The notes: generated by a model from the sequence alone, not told the origin. A DNA stretch of 64,000 nt from Pantoea sp. 18069 (GCF_902706035.1 NZ_CACSJA010000029.1:1-64000); one strand, 5' to 3'; shown: positions 1 through 8,709, counted from the first letter of the stretch. Program-made: numbers and translations.

Positions 1-2
1 CC

Positions 3-779
3 CCACTCCCCACCGCCCCCGGCTTTGACCGCTGGCAATTGCCCGCGCATGTGGCGCAGGCCGTTTGGCGCGGCACGGAAATCGGGGCCGCGGCCGGGCG
101 TGCACTGCCCACGGGCTTCGCGCAGCTCGACGCCGCGCTGCCCGGCGGCGGCTGGCCCACCCGGGGCCTGAGCGAAGTGCTGCTGGCCCAGGCGGCGCTG
201 TGCGAATGGCGGCTGCTCGCGCCCGCGCTGCCGGGCTTTGTGGCCGGGCGCAACAGCCGCGTCTACCTGGTCGCGCCGCCCAAGCCGCCGCTGGCCATGG
301 GCCTGGCCCAGCTGGGCCTGGCGCCCGAGCAACTGGTCTGGATCGATGTGAAGGCGCCGGCCGACAGCCTCTGGGTCGCCGAACAGCTGATCAAGTCCGA
401 AGCCGCAGGCGCGGTGCTGGTCTGGCTGCCCCAGGCGCGGCCCGAGCAGATCCGGCGCCTGCAGGTGCAGGCGCTGCACTGCGATGCGCCGGTATTCCTG
501 TTCCGGCCCGAAGCGGCCTTGCGCGACGCCTCGCCCGCGCCACTGCGCGTGTCGGTCGCGCTGGGCGAGAGCTGGGGCATAGACCTGCGCATACGCAAGC
601 GCCGAGGCGCGAGCGCCGATGAGGTGCTGCACCTGCGCGCGCTTCCCGCCAACCTGCATTCCGTCATTCCTCCCCGGCTGCACGAGCTGCAGGCGCCCGG
701 GGTCCAACGAGAGGAGGTGTTCCATGCACTGGGCCGCCCTCCTGCCGCTACAGAACCCCAGTTGCGCATCGCCCATTGA
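3..779 (+). CDS. imuA: ImuA, translesion synthesis accessory protein (5' end outside window)
   Basis: RecA-like/SulA-like accessory protein of the ImuA-ImuB-DnaE2 error-prone polymerase complex used in SOS mutagenesis; it acts in the cytoplasm beside ImuB. The protein runs from LPAHVAQAVWRG through a P-loop-less RecA-type core (LPTGFAQLDAALPGGGW, then GLSEVLL) to about residue 246. The frame is open from base 3 with no ATG, and the upstream codons (PGFDRWQ before LPAHV) look coding, so the true start is probably left of the window. The TTG at 39 is only a fallback start. The stop overlaps the imuB start by 56 bases, so the two are translationally linked. The usual LexA-controlled promoter would lie outside the window. 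Confidence 0.85.
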   Translation, partial: PLPTAPGFDRWQLPAHVAQAVWRGTEIGAAAGRALPTGFAQLDAALPGGGWPTRGLSEVLLAQAALCEWRLLAPALPGFVAGRNSRVYLVAPPKPPLAMGLAQLGLAPEQLVWIDVKAPADSLWVAEQLIKSEAAGAVLVWLPQARPEQIRRLQVQALHCDAPVFLFRPEAALRDASPAPLRVSVALGESWGIDLRIRKRRGASADEVLHLRALPANLHSVIPPRLHELQAPGVQREEVFHALGRPPAATEPQLRIAH

Positions 780-2025
780 CGCGCAGTCGCTCGCGGTCTG
801 GGCGCTGCAGTTCACGCCGCGCGTGGCCCTGGTCGAGGAAGCGGTGTTGCTGGAAGTCGAGGCCAGCCTGCGGCTGTTTGGCGGCGCCGCAAGCCTGCAC
901 GCGCTGGTCGAAGCCGGCGCCCGGGAGCTGGGCGCGCATGTGGCCTGGGCGCCTACCGGGCTCGCGGCGCTGGCGCTCGTTCGTCAAGGTCTGGCCGACG
1001 GCTTGTCGCGCCCGCTGGAACAGTGGCTAGACGCCCTGCCCTTGACCAGCCTCAGCGCCGTCGCGCTGCACCAGGCCACGCTGTCGCGCGTGGGCTGCCG
1101 CACGCTGGGCCAGGTGCGCGCGCTGCCGCGCGGCGGCATTGCGCGGCGCTTCGACGCCGCGCTGCTCGCCGCCCTGGACCAGGCCTATGGCCTGCGCCCC
1201 GAAACCTATGCCTGGGTCGGCCTGCCCGAGACTTTCCATGCGCGGCTGGAGCTGATGTCGCGCGTGGAAACCGCGCCCGCGCTGCTGTTTGGCGCCCAGC
1301 GGCTGCTGATGCTGATGTGCGGCTGGCTGCGCGCGCGCCAGCTCGGCGCCACGGCGTTCACGCTGCGCTGGTGCCACGACAGCCTGCGCTCGCGCGCCGC
1401 GGGCCTGGGCGGCGAACTCACCATACGCACGGCCGCGCCCACGCAGAACGCAGAGCATTTTGCGCGCCTGCTAGCCGAGCATCTGGCCAAGGTGGAGCTG
1501 CTTGCGCCCGCGGGCGATCTCGAACTGCTGGCCGACGCCGTCGAGCCGCTGGAAGAACAAAGCCACTCGCTGATTCCCGACCCCGCGCACCAGGGCGCGT
1601 CCGTGCGGCTGGCGCTAGAGCGCATACAGGCGCGGCTGGGCGAAGACTGCATACGCCGGCCGCAATTGTGCGCCGACCACCGCCTCGAATGGATGCAGCA
1701 ATGGTCCGCCGAGGAACCGCGCCGCAACGCCAGGCCGCAGCCCCTGCATGGTCTGCCGCTGCCGACCTGGGTGCTCGACAAGCCCTTGCAACTGACCGAG
1801 CGCGACAACCGGCCGGTCTACCAGGGCAAGCTGCAACTGCTGCTGGGCCCGGACCGCGTCGAAGGCGGCTGGTGGGACCGTGAAGCCGACGAGACGGCGC
1901 CCACGCGCAATGTGCAGCGCGACTACTGGCTTGCCATCAGCCCGCATGCCGGCCTGCTGTGGGTCTTCCAGGCGCGGCTGGCCGGCGAGGAAACCGCCTG
2001 GTTTCTGCACGGCCACTACGGGTGA
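724..2025 (+). CDS. imuB: ImuB, catalytically inactive Y-family polymerase homologue
   Basis: Y-family DNA polymerase homologue that bridges ImuA, the beta clamp and DnaE2 during damage-induced mutagenesis (known for the family). The protein is 434 aa from the ATG at 724, which follows a strong GAGGAGG Shine-Dalgarno at about 710-717. The longer open frame from 619 was rejected because its first 35 residues are Cys/Arg-rich shadow sequence of imuA. The N-terminus (CASPIDAQSLAVWALQFTP) lacks the catalytic acidic residues of active Y-family enzymes, as ImuB proteins do. The palm-like segment LEVEASLRLFGG is recognisable near residue 50. It sits between imuA and dnaE2, with only 9 bases to dnaE2. 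Confidence 0.88.
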   Translation: MHWAALLPLQNPSCASPIDAQSLAVWALQFTPRVALVEEAVLLEVEASLRLFGGAASLHALVEAGARELGAHVAWAPTGLAALALVRQGLADGLSRPLEQWLDALPLTSLSAVALHQATLSRVGCRTLGQVRALPRGGIARRFDAALLAALDQAYGLRPETYAWVGLPETFHARLELMSRVETAPALLFGAQRLLMLMCGWLRARQLGATAFTLRWCHDSLRSRAAGLGGELTIRTAAPTQNAEHFARLLAEHLAKVELLAPAGDLELLADAVEPLEEQSHSLIPDPAHQGASVRLALERIQARLGEDCIRRPQLCADHRLEWMQQWSAEEPRRNARPQPLHGLPLPTWVLDKPLQLTERDNRPVYQGKLQLLLGPDRVEGGWWDREADETAPTRNVQRDYWLAISPHAGLLWVFQARLAGEETAWFLHGHYG

Positions 2026-2034
2026 GCGCAGCGC

Positions 2035-5000
2035 ATGGACCATCTCCTGCCCGCGTATGCCGAGCTGCGCTGCATTTCCAACTTCACGTTTTTGCGCGGC
2101 GCGAGCCAGCCCGAAGAGCTGGTGGCGCGCGCCAAGGCGCTGGGCTACAGCGCGATCGCCATCACCGACGAATGCTCGCTGGCCGGCGTGGTGCGCGCCC
2201 ATGTCGCGGCCAAGGCGCACGGCATGGCGCTGCTGCTGGGCGCACAGTTCTGCGTGCAGCCGCGCAATGAGAGCGAGGCGCCGTTCACGCTGGTGGTGCT
2301 GGCGCAGAACCTCAACGGCTACGGCAACCTGTGCCAGTTCATCACCAAGCTGCGCCGCGCGTCGGAAAAAGGCACGTACTTCCTTGACCTCGACGGCATC
2401 CGCGGAGCGGAACTCGAAGACTGCCTGGTGCTGCTATGCCCAGAGCGCCAGGCCAGCGACGCCCAGCTCGAAGCCATGGGCCGCTGGACGCTCAGGCATT
2501 TCACGGGCCGCTGCTGGATAGGCGTCGACCTGGTGCGCCGCATCGATGACGAGCTGTGGCTGCACCGCATGCGCGCGCTGTCGGCGCTCACGGCGCTGCC
2601 GCTGGTCGCCGTGGGCGACGCCCACATGCATGTGCGCTCGCGCAAGCCGCTGCAGGACGTGCTCACCGCCACGCGCATGGGCAAGCCGCTCACGGAGTGC
2701 GGCTATGCGCTGCTGCGCAGCGCCGAGCGCCATCTGCGCAGCCGGCTGCGCCTGGCCCAGACCTTTCCTGCCGACCTGCTCGCGCAGACGCTGCACGTCG
2801 TCGCGCGCTGCAGTTTCAGCCTTGACGCGCTGCGCTACCAGTACCCCGACGAAGTCGTTCCCGCGGGACATACGGCCGAGACCTATCTGCGCCAGGCCAC
2901 CTACGAAGGCGCGGGCCGGCGCTGGCCGCAAGGCATTCCAGAAAAAGTGCAGGCGCAGATCGAGTACGAGCTCGATCTGATCTGCGAGCTCAAATACGAG
3001 CCCTACTTCCTCACGGTCTACGACATCGTGGTGTTCGCGCGCTCGCGCAATATCCTGTGCCAGGGCCGGGGCTCGGCCGCGAACTCGGCGGTCTGCTACT
3101 GCCTGGGCGTGACCGAAGTCGACCCGGATCGCACGGCCGTGCTGTTCGAGCGCTTCATCTCGCGCGAGCGCAACGAGCCGCCCGACATCGACATCGACTT
3201 CGAGCACCAGCGGCGCGAGGAAGTCATACAGTACCTCTACAGCAAGTACGGCCGCGACCGCGCAGCGCTCACCGCAACCGTGATCTCCTACCGGCCGCGC
3301 TCGGCCGTGCGCGACGTGGGCAAGGCGCTGGGCTTCGAGCTGGCCACACTGGACGCCATCGCCAAGGGCCAGCAATGGTTCGACGGCCGCAGCATCAGCC
3401 CCGAGCGCCTGGCGGAGCTGGGCCTGGCCACCGACACGCTGGCCGTTCAGCAACTGATCACGCTGACCGCGCAGTTGATAGGTTTTCCGCGCCACCTGTC
3501 GCAGCACACGGGCGGCTTTGTGCTCACGCGCGGCCTGCTGTGCCGCATGGTGCCGGTGGAGAACGCGGCCATGGCCGATCGCACCGTGATCGAATGGGAC
3601 AAGGACGACCTCGACGCAGCCGGCCTGCTCAAGGTCGATGTGCTGGCGCTGGGCATGCTGTCGGCAATACGCCGCGCGCTGGACTTCATCAGCCAGCGCC
3701 GGGGCTTTGACTTCAGCATGCAGGACATCCCCGCCGAAGACCCCGCGACCTACGACATGATCTGCCGCGCCGACACCATAGGCGTGTTCCAGATAGAAAG
3801 CCGCGCGCAGATGAGCATGCTGCCGCGCTTGAGGCCCCGCAAGTTCTACGACCTGGTGGTCGAAGTCGCCATCGTGCGCCCCGGCCCCATCCAGGGCGGC
3901 ATGGTCCACCCCTATCTGCGCCGGCGCCAGGGCCTGGACCCCGTGACCTACCCCAACGAGGCGCTCAAGGAAGCGCTGGGCCGCACCATGGGCGTTCCGG
4001 TGTTCCAGGAGCAGGTCATGCAGATCGCCATGATTGCCGCGGGCTTCACCGCCGGCGAAGCCGACGGCCTGCGCCGCGCCATGGCCGCCTGGAAGCGCAA
4101 GGGCGGACTGGAAAAGTACTACGACAAGCTCGTGGGCGGCATGCTTGAACGCGGCTACGAAAAGGCCTTTGCCGAACAGATCTTCGAGCAGATCAAGGGC
4201 TTTTCGGAATACGGCTTTCCCGAAAGCCATGCGGCCAGCTTTGCGCTGCTGGTCTACGCCTCCAGCTGGATCAAGCACCACGAGCCCGCGGCCTTTCTCG
4301 CGGCGCTGCTCAACAGCCAGCCCATGGGCTTTTACTCGGCCAGCCAGCTCACCCAGGACGCGCGCCGCCATGGCGTAGCAGTGCGGCCCGTGGACGTGAT
4401 GCACAGCGCCTTTGACTGCACGCTCGAAGACATGGACCACCAGCCCGCCGTGCGCCTGGGCCTGCGCCTGATTGCCGGCCTGCGCAGCAGCAGCGCCGCG
4501 CGCATAGCGCACGAACGCAGCCGCGCGCCCTTCGACAGCGCCCCCGAACTCGCCCAGCGCTGCGGCCTGGACCTGCACGAAATGAAAGCCCTGGCCGCGG
4601 CCGGCGCCCTGGCCACGCTCTCGGGCCACCGCCGCCAACAGGTCTGGGACACCGCGGCACTACACACTGCCCCCGTGCTGCTGAAAGAGGCGCAAATCGA
4701 CGAAGCCCAGCTTGAACTGCCCCAAGCGCCCGAAGGCGAGGAAGTGCTGTGGGACTACGCGTCCACGGGCCTCACATTGCGCTCCCACCCCATGCAGTTG
4801 CTGCGCCCCCGGCTCGCCAGATACCAGCTCAAGACCTCGGAGCAGCTGCGCCGCATTCCCGACGGCCGCCGCGTGCGCACCGCCGGCATCGTGACGCTGC
4901 GCCAGCAGCCGCCCACCGCCAAGGGCACGGTCTTTGTGACGCTGGAAGACGAGCACGGCGTGACCCAGGTCATCGTCTGGCGCGACGTGCGCGAAGCCCA

Positions 5001-5148
5001 GCGCCAGGCACTGCTCGGCTCCCGCCTGCTGGCCGTCGAAGGGCGCTGGCAGCGCGAAGGCACGGTCTGCAATCTGATTGCCGAACGCATGGCCGATCTC
5101 TCCCACCTGCTGGGGCGCCTGCGCACCGAGAGCCGGAATTTCAAGTAA
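2035..5148 (+). CDS. dnaE2: DnaE2, error-prone DNA polymerase III alpha subunit
   Basis: C-family DNA polymerase for translesion synthesis in the SOS mutasome. The 1037-aa length is normal for DnaE2 and shorter than replicative DnaE1. An N-terminal PHP domain (residues about 5-200, starting AYAELRCISNFTFLRGAS) is followed by the polymerase core with the catalytic PDIDIDF motif near residue 383, fingers with FPESHAASFALLVYASSW, and a C-terminal OB fold (RTAGIVTLRQQPPTAKG...VTLEDEHGVTQVIVW). The ending (RLRTESRNFK) is DnaE2-like. It is third in the imuA-imuB-dnaE2 operon, and an AlkB-like gene follows after 11 bases. No frameshift or missing motif was seen. Confidence 0.95.
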   Translation: MDHLLPAYAELRCISNFTFLRGASQPEELVARAKALGYSAIAITDECSLAGVVRAHVAAKAHGMALLLGAQFCVQPRNESEAPFTLVVLAQNLNGYGNLCQFITKLRRASEKGTYFLDLDGIRGAELEDCLVLLCPERQASDAQLEAMGRWTLRHFTGRCWIGVDLVRRIDDELWLHRMRALSALTALPLVAVGDAHMHVRSRKPLQDVLTATRMGKPLTECGYALLRSAERHLRSRLRLAQTFPADLLAQTLHVVARCSFSLDALRYQYPDEVVPAGHTAETYLRQATYEGAGRRWPQGIPEKVQAQIEYELDLICELKYEPYFLTVYDIVVFARSRNILCQGRGSAANSAVCYCLGVTEVDPDRTAVLFERFISRERNEPPDIDIDFEHQRREEVIQYLYSKYGRDRAALTATVISYRPRSAVRDVGKALGFELATLDAIAKGQQWFDGRSISPERLAELGLATDTLAVQQLITLTAQLIGFPRHLSQHTGGFVLTRGLLCRMVPVENAAMADRTVIEWDKDDLDAAGLLKVDVLALGMLSAIRRALDFISQRRGFDFSMQDIPAEDPATYDMICRADTIGVFQIESRAQMSMLPRLRPRKFYDLVVEVAIVRPGPIQGGMVHPYLRRRQGLDPVTYPNEALKEALGRTMGVPVFQEQVMQIAMIAAGFTAGEADGLRRAMAAWKRKGGLEKYYDKLVGGMLERGYEKAFAEQIFEQIKGFSEYGFPESHAASFALLVYASSWIKHHEPAAFLAALLNSQPMGFYSASQLTQDARRHGVAVRPVDVMHSAFDCTLEDMDHQPAVRLGLRLIAGLRSSSAARIAHERSRAPFDSAPELAQRCGLDLHEMKALAAAGALATLSGHRRQQVWDTAALHTAPVLLKEAQIDEAQLELPQAPEGEEVLWDYASTGLTLRSHPMQLLRPRLARYQLKTSEQLRRIPDGRRVRTAGIVTLRQQPPTAKGTVFVTLEDEHGVTQVIVWRDVREAQRQALLGSRLLAVEGRWQREGTVCNLIAERMADLSHLLGRLRTESRNFK

Positions 5149-5159
5149 AGGCCCATTAC

Positions 5160-5744
5160 ATGAACCAATGCAGTCTGTTTGGCGATGAAGAAGTGCAAGC
5201 CTCGATTGCTGGCCTGGTCTACCAGCCCGAATTCCTGGGCCGCGATGAAGAGCAGGAGCTGATTGCCATCATCCGCAGCCTGCCGCTGCATGCGGCCAAG
5301 TACAAGCAGTACTTTGCGCGCCGGCGCGTGGTGAGCTTTGGCGGCTCGTATGACTTCGACACCCATGAACTCAAGCCCGCGCAAGCGCTGGACGAACGTC
5401 TGCTGCCCTTGCGCGATCGGGTTGCCGCCTGGCGCGGTGTTTCCCCCGAGGCATTGGTGCATGCGCTGGTCGCCGAATATGCGCCGGGCACGCCGCTGGG
5501 CTGGCATCGCGATGTACCGGACTTCGAGGGGATTCATGGGGTGTCGCTGGGGGGCGAGGCCACGCTGCGGTTTCGGCCTTATCCGTATCAGCCTGAACTG
5601 CCGCGACAGGTCGTTGAACTTGCGGTGCAGCCGCGCTCTGTGTATGTGATGGAGGACGAGGCGCGCTGGGGCTGGCAGCATTGCGTGGAGCCAACGCGTG
5701 CGCTGCGCTGGTCGGTGACTTTCAGGGACAGGCGTGGGCGGTGA
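5160..5744 (+). CDS. AlkB-like 2-oxoglutarate/Fe(II) dioxygenase
   Basis: Protein of the AlkB superfamily (194 aa), which oxidatively removes alkyl groups from DNA/RNA bases or related substrates. The iron-binding set is visible: HxD at H116/D118 (GWHRDVPDF), a second histidine at H174 (WQHCVEP), and the 2-oxoglutarate-binding arginine pair R183/R189 (RWSVTFR). The ATG at 5160 was chosen because an in-frame extension upstream runs over the dnaE2 end and looks non-coding. It lies 11 bases after dnaE2 on the same strand, so it is probably co-transcribed with the mutagenesis cassette. Its exact substrate cannot be told from sequence. Confidence 0.85.
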   Translation: MNQCSLFGDEEVQASIAGLVYQPEFLGRDEEQELIAIIRSLPLHAAKYKQYFARRRVVSFGGSYDFDTHELKPAQALDERLLPLRDRVAAWRGVSPEALVHALVAEYAPGTPLGWHRDVPDFEGIHGVSLGGEATLRFRPYPYQPELPRQVVELAVQPRSVYVMEDEARWGWQHCVEPTRALRWSVTFRDRRGR

Positions 5745-5840
5745 ATAGCGCGGCGCCGCACGCCCACCTCGCAAACGCAGCGTTCATGCGCGAGAATGCA
5801 CACCCTGCTGAAAACCTATACGAGAAAACACCGCTGTCAA

Positions 5841-6178
5841 TTACCCCGCCCTAAAAGACGGGGCTTGGAACTGAAAGGAATCAAGCCAGATTGACCAGGG
5901 AAAGCGGTACCCAACCCGCTGCGTCGATAACAGGTCGTTCAGACGCACCAGCGAATGCTTCCTCAGTTCGCTGCTCTGCAAGATCTTGATCATGCAGGAC
6001 AAAGGTAAAGGTCCGAAGGTCTGGATCGCAGCCCGCAAGGGCTGGAGCCGGTTGTCGACATTCCCGAGGGGAGCGGGTTCGTGAGAAATCACGCGCCCCG
6101 TCACCAGGCCCGTAAGGGCTGACTGCTGGAAAGACAGCCTGGCTGCACAGATTGCAGCGCTTGTGATCAGGAGTCGAT
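5841..6178 (+). ncRNA. Candidate omega RNA (guide scaffold) of IscB
   Basis: A 434-base gap without a credible gene lies between the AlkB-like gene and iscB; omega RNAs are encoded at exactly this place, upstream and on the same strand. Three hairpins capped by GNRA tetraloops are visible: CAGCCC-GCAA-GGGCTG (6029-6044), CGTGA-GAAA-TCACG (6080-6093) and GCCC-GTAA-GGGC (6108-6119). A left-end hairpin lies at 5844-5863. In known systems the guide is the sequence immediately 5' of the element end, here the bases just before about 5841. The boundaries and the 5' start are inferred, not measured. Confidence 0.62.
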
Positions 6179-7615
6179 GTGGCGGTTTTTGTGTTGGACA
6201 TCCATGGCAAGGCTTTGATGCCGTGCACCGAAAAGCGGGCCCGGCTGTTGCTGGACCGCGGCCGGGCGCGCGTACATCGCCTCCTGCCTATGGTCGTCCG
6301 ACTGGTCGACCGTCAGGCCGACGACTGCGAATTCCAGCCTCTGCGTCTGAAAATCGACCCGGGGAGCAAGACTACGGGGCTCGCGCTGGTCCGCGAGGTG
6401 GCGGCAGTGGACGCTTTGACTGGCGAAGTCCAGCTGGGCGTAGCCGTGCTGAACCTGTTGGAGCTGGTCCACCGCGGCCGGCAGATTTCCGAGGCCATGA
6501 CGGCGCGCCGTCAGATGCGCCGTCGGCGTCGCAGCAATCTGCGCTATCGCGCTCCAAGGTTCCTGAACCGGGGCGGCGACAGGACGGGCTGGCTCGCACC
6601 TTCGCTGCAGCACCGCGTGGACACTACCATGACCTGGGTTCGGCGCATCCAGCGCTGGGCACCCGTGCGTGCCATCAGCTCGGAGCTTGTGCGCTTCGAC
6701 ATGCAAGCGTTGCAAAATCCTGAGATCGATGGCATCGAATACCAGCAAGGCACGTTGTTCGGCTACGAACTGCGCGAGTATCTGCTGGAAAAATGGGGCC
6801 GCCAGTGCGCCTACTGCGGCGCCAGGAATCTGCCCCTGCAGATCGAACACATCCGAGCTAGGGCCTATGGCGGCAGCAACCGTGCCTCCAACTTGACCCT
6901 GGCCTGCGCCTGCTGCAACCAGAAAAAAGCGGCACGCAGCATCGAGGATTTTCTGGCCCAGGACCAGAAGCGACTAAACGCCATTCTTGCGCAGGCCCAA
7001 AAGCCGCTGCGCGATGCGGCAGCCGTCAACACCACGCGCTGGGCACTGGCAAACGCCTTGCAGGCTACGGGCCTGCCCGTGGAGCTGGCCTCGGGCGGGC
7101 GGACCAAATTCAACCGCAGTGCGCTGGGTGTGCCCAAAACCCATGCGCTGGACGCGGCCTGCGTGGGCCAGGTCCACTCCATTGAAAACTGGAATAGCCC
7201 GACCCTGGCCTTGAAGGCGATGGGCCGCGGCAGCTACCAACGCACGCGCCTGGATAAATTCGGTTTCCCCAGGGGTTACCTCATGCGCAGCAAGCGCGTC
7301 CACGACTTTGCCACGGGCGACATGGTGCGCGCGGATGTACCCAAAGGTCTCAAGGCCGGCGTCCACACGGGCCGCGTGGCGATTCGGGCAACGGGCAGGT
7401 TCAACATCCAATTGCACCAAGCTGGCGTTTCAGCGGTGGTGCAGGGAATCCACTACAGACACTGCCGTATCGTTCAAAGGAACGACGGGTATGGCTATTT
7501 TCTTAACCCGGCCAATCACACAAAACGTGATCAGGTAAGGCCAAAAGCATCGGATGCTTCGCATCCGGCGCTCTACCTCCCCGGCATGAATGCCGAGGTT
7601 TCACGCGCACTCTGA
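6179..7615 (+). CDS. iscB: IscB, omega-RNA-guided DNA endonuclease (Cas9 ancestor family)
   Basis: RNA-guided nuclease of the IscB family, 478 aa. The parts in order are: a PLMP/RRXRR N-terminal domain with ALMPC at residues 12-16; RuvC-I with D60 in LKIDPGSKTTG; an arginine-rich bridge helix at about 108-128; RuvC-II with E169 (ISSELVRFD); an inserted HNH domain with Zn cysteines C210/C213 and C243/C246 and catalytic H224 (QIEHIRA); RuvC-III with H322/D325 (THALDAACVG); and a C-terminal RNA/TAM-interacting region. All catalytic residues look intact. It starts at GTG 6179, preceded by AGGAG at 6169-6173. The stop codon overlaps the ATG of the next gene by one base. No transposase accompanies it. 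Confidence 0.92.
   Translation: MAVFVLDIHGKALMPCTEKRARLLLDRGRARVHRLLPMVVRLVDRQADDCEFQPLRLKIDPGSKTTGLALVREVAAVDALTGEVQLGVAVLNLLELVHRGRQISEAMTARRQMRRRRRSNLRYRAPRFLNRGGDRTGWLAPSLQHRVDTTMTWVRRIQRWAPVRAISSELVRFDMQALQNPEIDGIEYQQGTLFGYELREYLLEKWGRQCAYCGARNLPLQIEHIRARAYGGSNRASNLTLACACCNQKKAARSIEDFLAQDQKRLNAILAQAQKPLRDAAAVNTTRWALANALQATGLPVELASGGRTKFNRSALGVPKTHALDAACVGQVHSIENWNSPTLALKAMGRGSYQRTRLDKFGFPRGYLMRSKRVHDFATGDMVRADVPKGLKAGVHTGRVAIRATGRFNIQLHQAGVSAVVQGIHYRHCRIVQRNDGYGYFLNPANHTKRDQVRPKASDASHPALYLPGMNAEVSRAL
7551..7598 (+). repeat. Right-end hairpins of the IscB element
   Basis: Two stem-loops lie inside the 3' end of iscB: CGGATGC-TTC-GCATCCG (7551-7567) and CGGCA-TGAA-TGCCG (7582-7595) followed by AGG. 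The coding frame reads through both, and this low-complexity tail is probably dictated by the DNA structure of the element end. Confidence 0.6.
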
Positions 7616-8121
7616 TGACTTCATGGAGACCGCCGCAACACATCAAAGTCAAAGCCATCGGGCTGCACTGGAGAGATGACAAGCTGCTTGCGGCCGAAGT
7701 CTTCGATGACCACGGCCAACTCAAAGGCGTGCGCCCGCTGGGCGGCAGCATCGAGTTTGGCGAATGCTGGCAAACCGCCCTGGCGCGCGAGTTCCAGGAA
7801 GAGCTGGGTGTCGATATTGAAGTGACAGGGCCGCCGCATGTGATGGAAAACATCTACACCCACCATGGCGCCACCGGCCACGAAGTGCTGTTCATTGGCG
7901 AAGTGCGGTTTGACGCAGATGCCTTTGCAGGCCTGGACGTCATTGAATTCCTCGAGGACAGCGGAGCGCCCTGCACGGCGCGCTGGTTTGACCTGGCGGA
8001 ACTCGACTTGCCGGATGGGCCTGCGCTGTTTCCGGTGGGGTTGAAGGAAGTGCTGCTCGACACTGGGGCGCAGGGGCCAGACGTTGTTGCCAACCGTGAT
8101 CGCAAGGGCTGTCAGCCTTGA
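7615..8121 (+). CDS. Nudix hydrolase
   Basis: Nudix-family pyrophosphohydrolase (168 aa), which cleaves nucleoside diphosphates linked to another moiety. The Nudix box fits GX5EX7REUXEEXGU exactly: G44, E50, R58-E59, E62-E63, G65 (GGSIEFGECWQTALAREF followed by QEELGV). The substrate cannot be assigned from the motif. The ATG overlaps the iscB stop (TGATGA) and no Shine-Dalgarno is visible, because the IscB element ends right at this start codon. The gene has probably lost its own leader and may depend on iscB translation. Confidence 0.85.
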   Translation: MTSWRPPQHIKVKAIGLHWRDDKLLAAEVFDDHGQLKGVRPLGGSIEFGECWQTALAREFQEELGVDIEVTGPPHVMENIYTHHGATGHEVLFIGEVRFDADAFAGLDVIEFLEDSGAPCTARWFDLAELDLPDGPALFPVGLKEVLLDTGAQGPDVVANRDRKGCQP

Positions 8122-8217
8122 TTGCCAAAGACACTCACCCGACAACGTCTATAAAGCAGTCGTTCAATGCCACTTTTCCTGAACAGCCGCAGGGGCCTGG
8201 GAACCTGCTGCTCGATT

Positions 8218-8709
8218 TTAGTCCTCGCTATCACGCGGGTAGCCTGCGTCTGCCCAGCGCTGCGCAGACGCGCGGGTGAGGCCATGGTCCGGCCGGACGC
8301 GTACCTTGGCCAACTGGCTGCCGTCCGCTGCGGTGGCCGTGAGCGTCGCAGAGGGGTTCTCCTCGTCGGGCTCGATATCGAGCGCCACCGTCACGCGCAA
8401 TCCGCGCACTTCGATCTCAATGGCTTTGTGCAACAGCGCTGCCTGGTGCTGCTCATGCCGACGTATGACTTCGCTGGCAGTCTTCACCAGCGTGTTGAAG
8501 GCCGACATATCAAGTGGCTTGGGACTCTTCTTGTCACGCCCCATGGTCCATGGGCCGACCAGCGCTGGTTCCGCCTGGCCGTCTTGGGTCATTGACACTG
8601 CCCAGCCATCGTCGTCTTCGTTCTTGATGACGCGGGCTTCCCAGCCCTTGTGATACCAAAGGCGGTCTTCGAAGATGGAGATGTCTTCTGGCTCGAGTTC
8701 TACTGACAT
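8218..8709 (-). CDS. Conserved-looking hypothetical protein with an SOS (LexA) promoter
   Basis: I do not recognise this 163-aa protein. It begins MSVELEPEDISIFEDRLWYH, is acidic at both ends, and has no signal peptide, membrane segment or cysteine pair. A charged central helix (VIRRHEQHQAALLHKAIEIE) is followed by a beta-rich C-terminus. The ATG at 8709 was chosen because the upstream in-frame extension crosses the LexA box and reads as promoter DNA. The box CTGTATCTGCATACAG lies 38 bases upstream, so expression is probably induced by DNA damage. Its nearness to imuA-imuB-dnaE2 suggests a damage-related role, but nothing in the protein shows a mechanism. Confidence 0.7.
   Translation of the reverse strand: MSVELEPEDISIFEDRLWYHKGWEARVIKNEDDDGWAVSMTQDGQAEPALVGPWTMGRDKKSPKPLDMSAFNTLVKTASEVIRRHEQHQAALLHKAIEIEVRGLRVTVALDIEPDEENPSATLTATAADGSQLAKVRVRPDHGLTRASAQRWADAGYPRDSED

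Larger units (their letters stand above)
5841..7610 (+). mobile_element. Stand-alone IscB element of IS200/IS605 type, no transposase
   Basis: The unit consists of a left-end hairpin (CCCCG 5844-5848 with CGGGG 5859-5863), a long structured non-coding region, the iscB gene, and right-end hairpins: CGGATGC 7551-7557 with GCATCCG 7561-7567, and CGGCA 7582-7586 with TGCCG 7591-7595. This is the arrangement known for IscB elements. There is no tnpA (Y1 transposase) or other mobility gene nearby, so it is either mobilised in trans or has been domesticated. Ends are approximate, since no empty site is available for comparison. Confidence 0.7.

Noticed and set aside
619-723. Upstream extension of imuB
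   Set aside because: Cys/Arg-rich translation inside imuA; ATG 724 has the strong Shine-Dalgarno.
2434-4638. Long open frame (over 700 codons) opposite dnaE2
   Set aside because: It is a shadow of the GC-rich dnaE2 codons: composition is dominated by A/G/R/H/Q, it shows no family motif, and dnaE2 has full motifs in the other frame.
5841-6104. Minus-strand small frames across the IscB leader
   Set aside because: The region is explained by RNA hairpins on the plus strand; the frames have no start signals or motifs.
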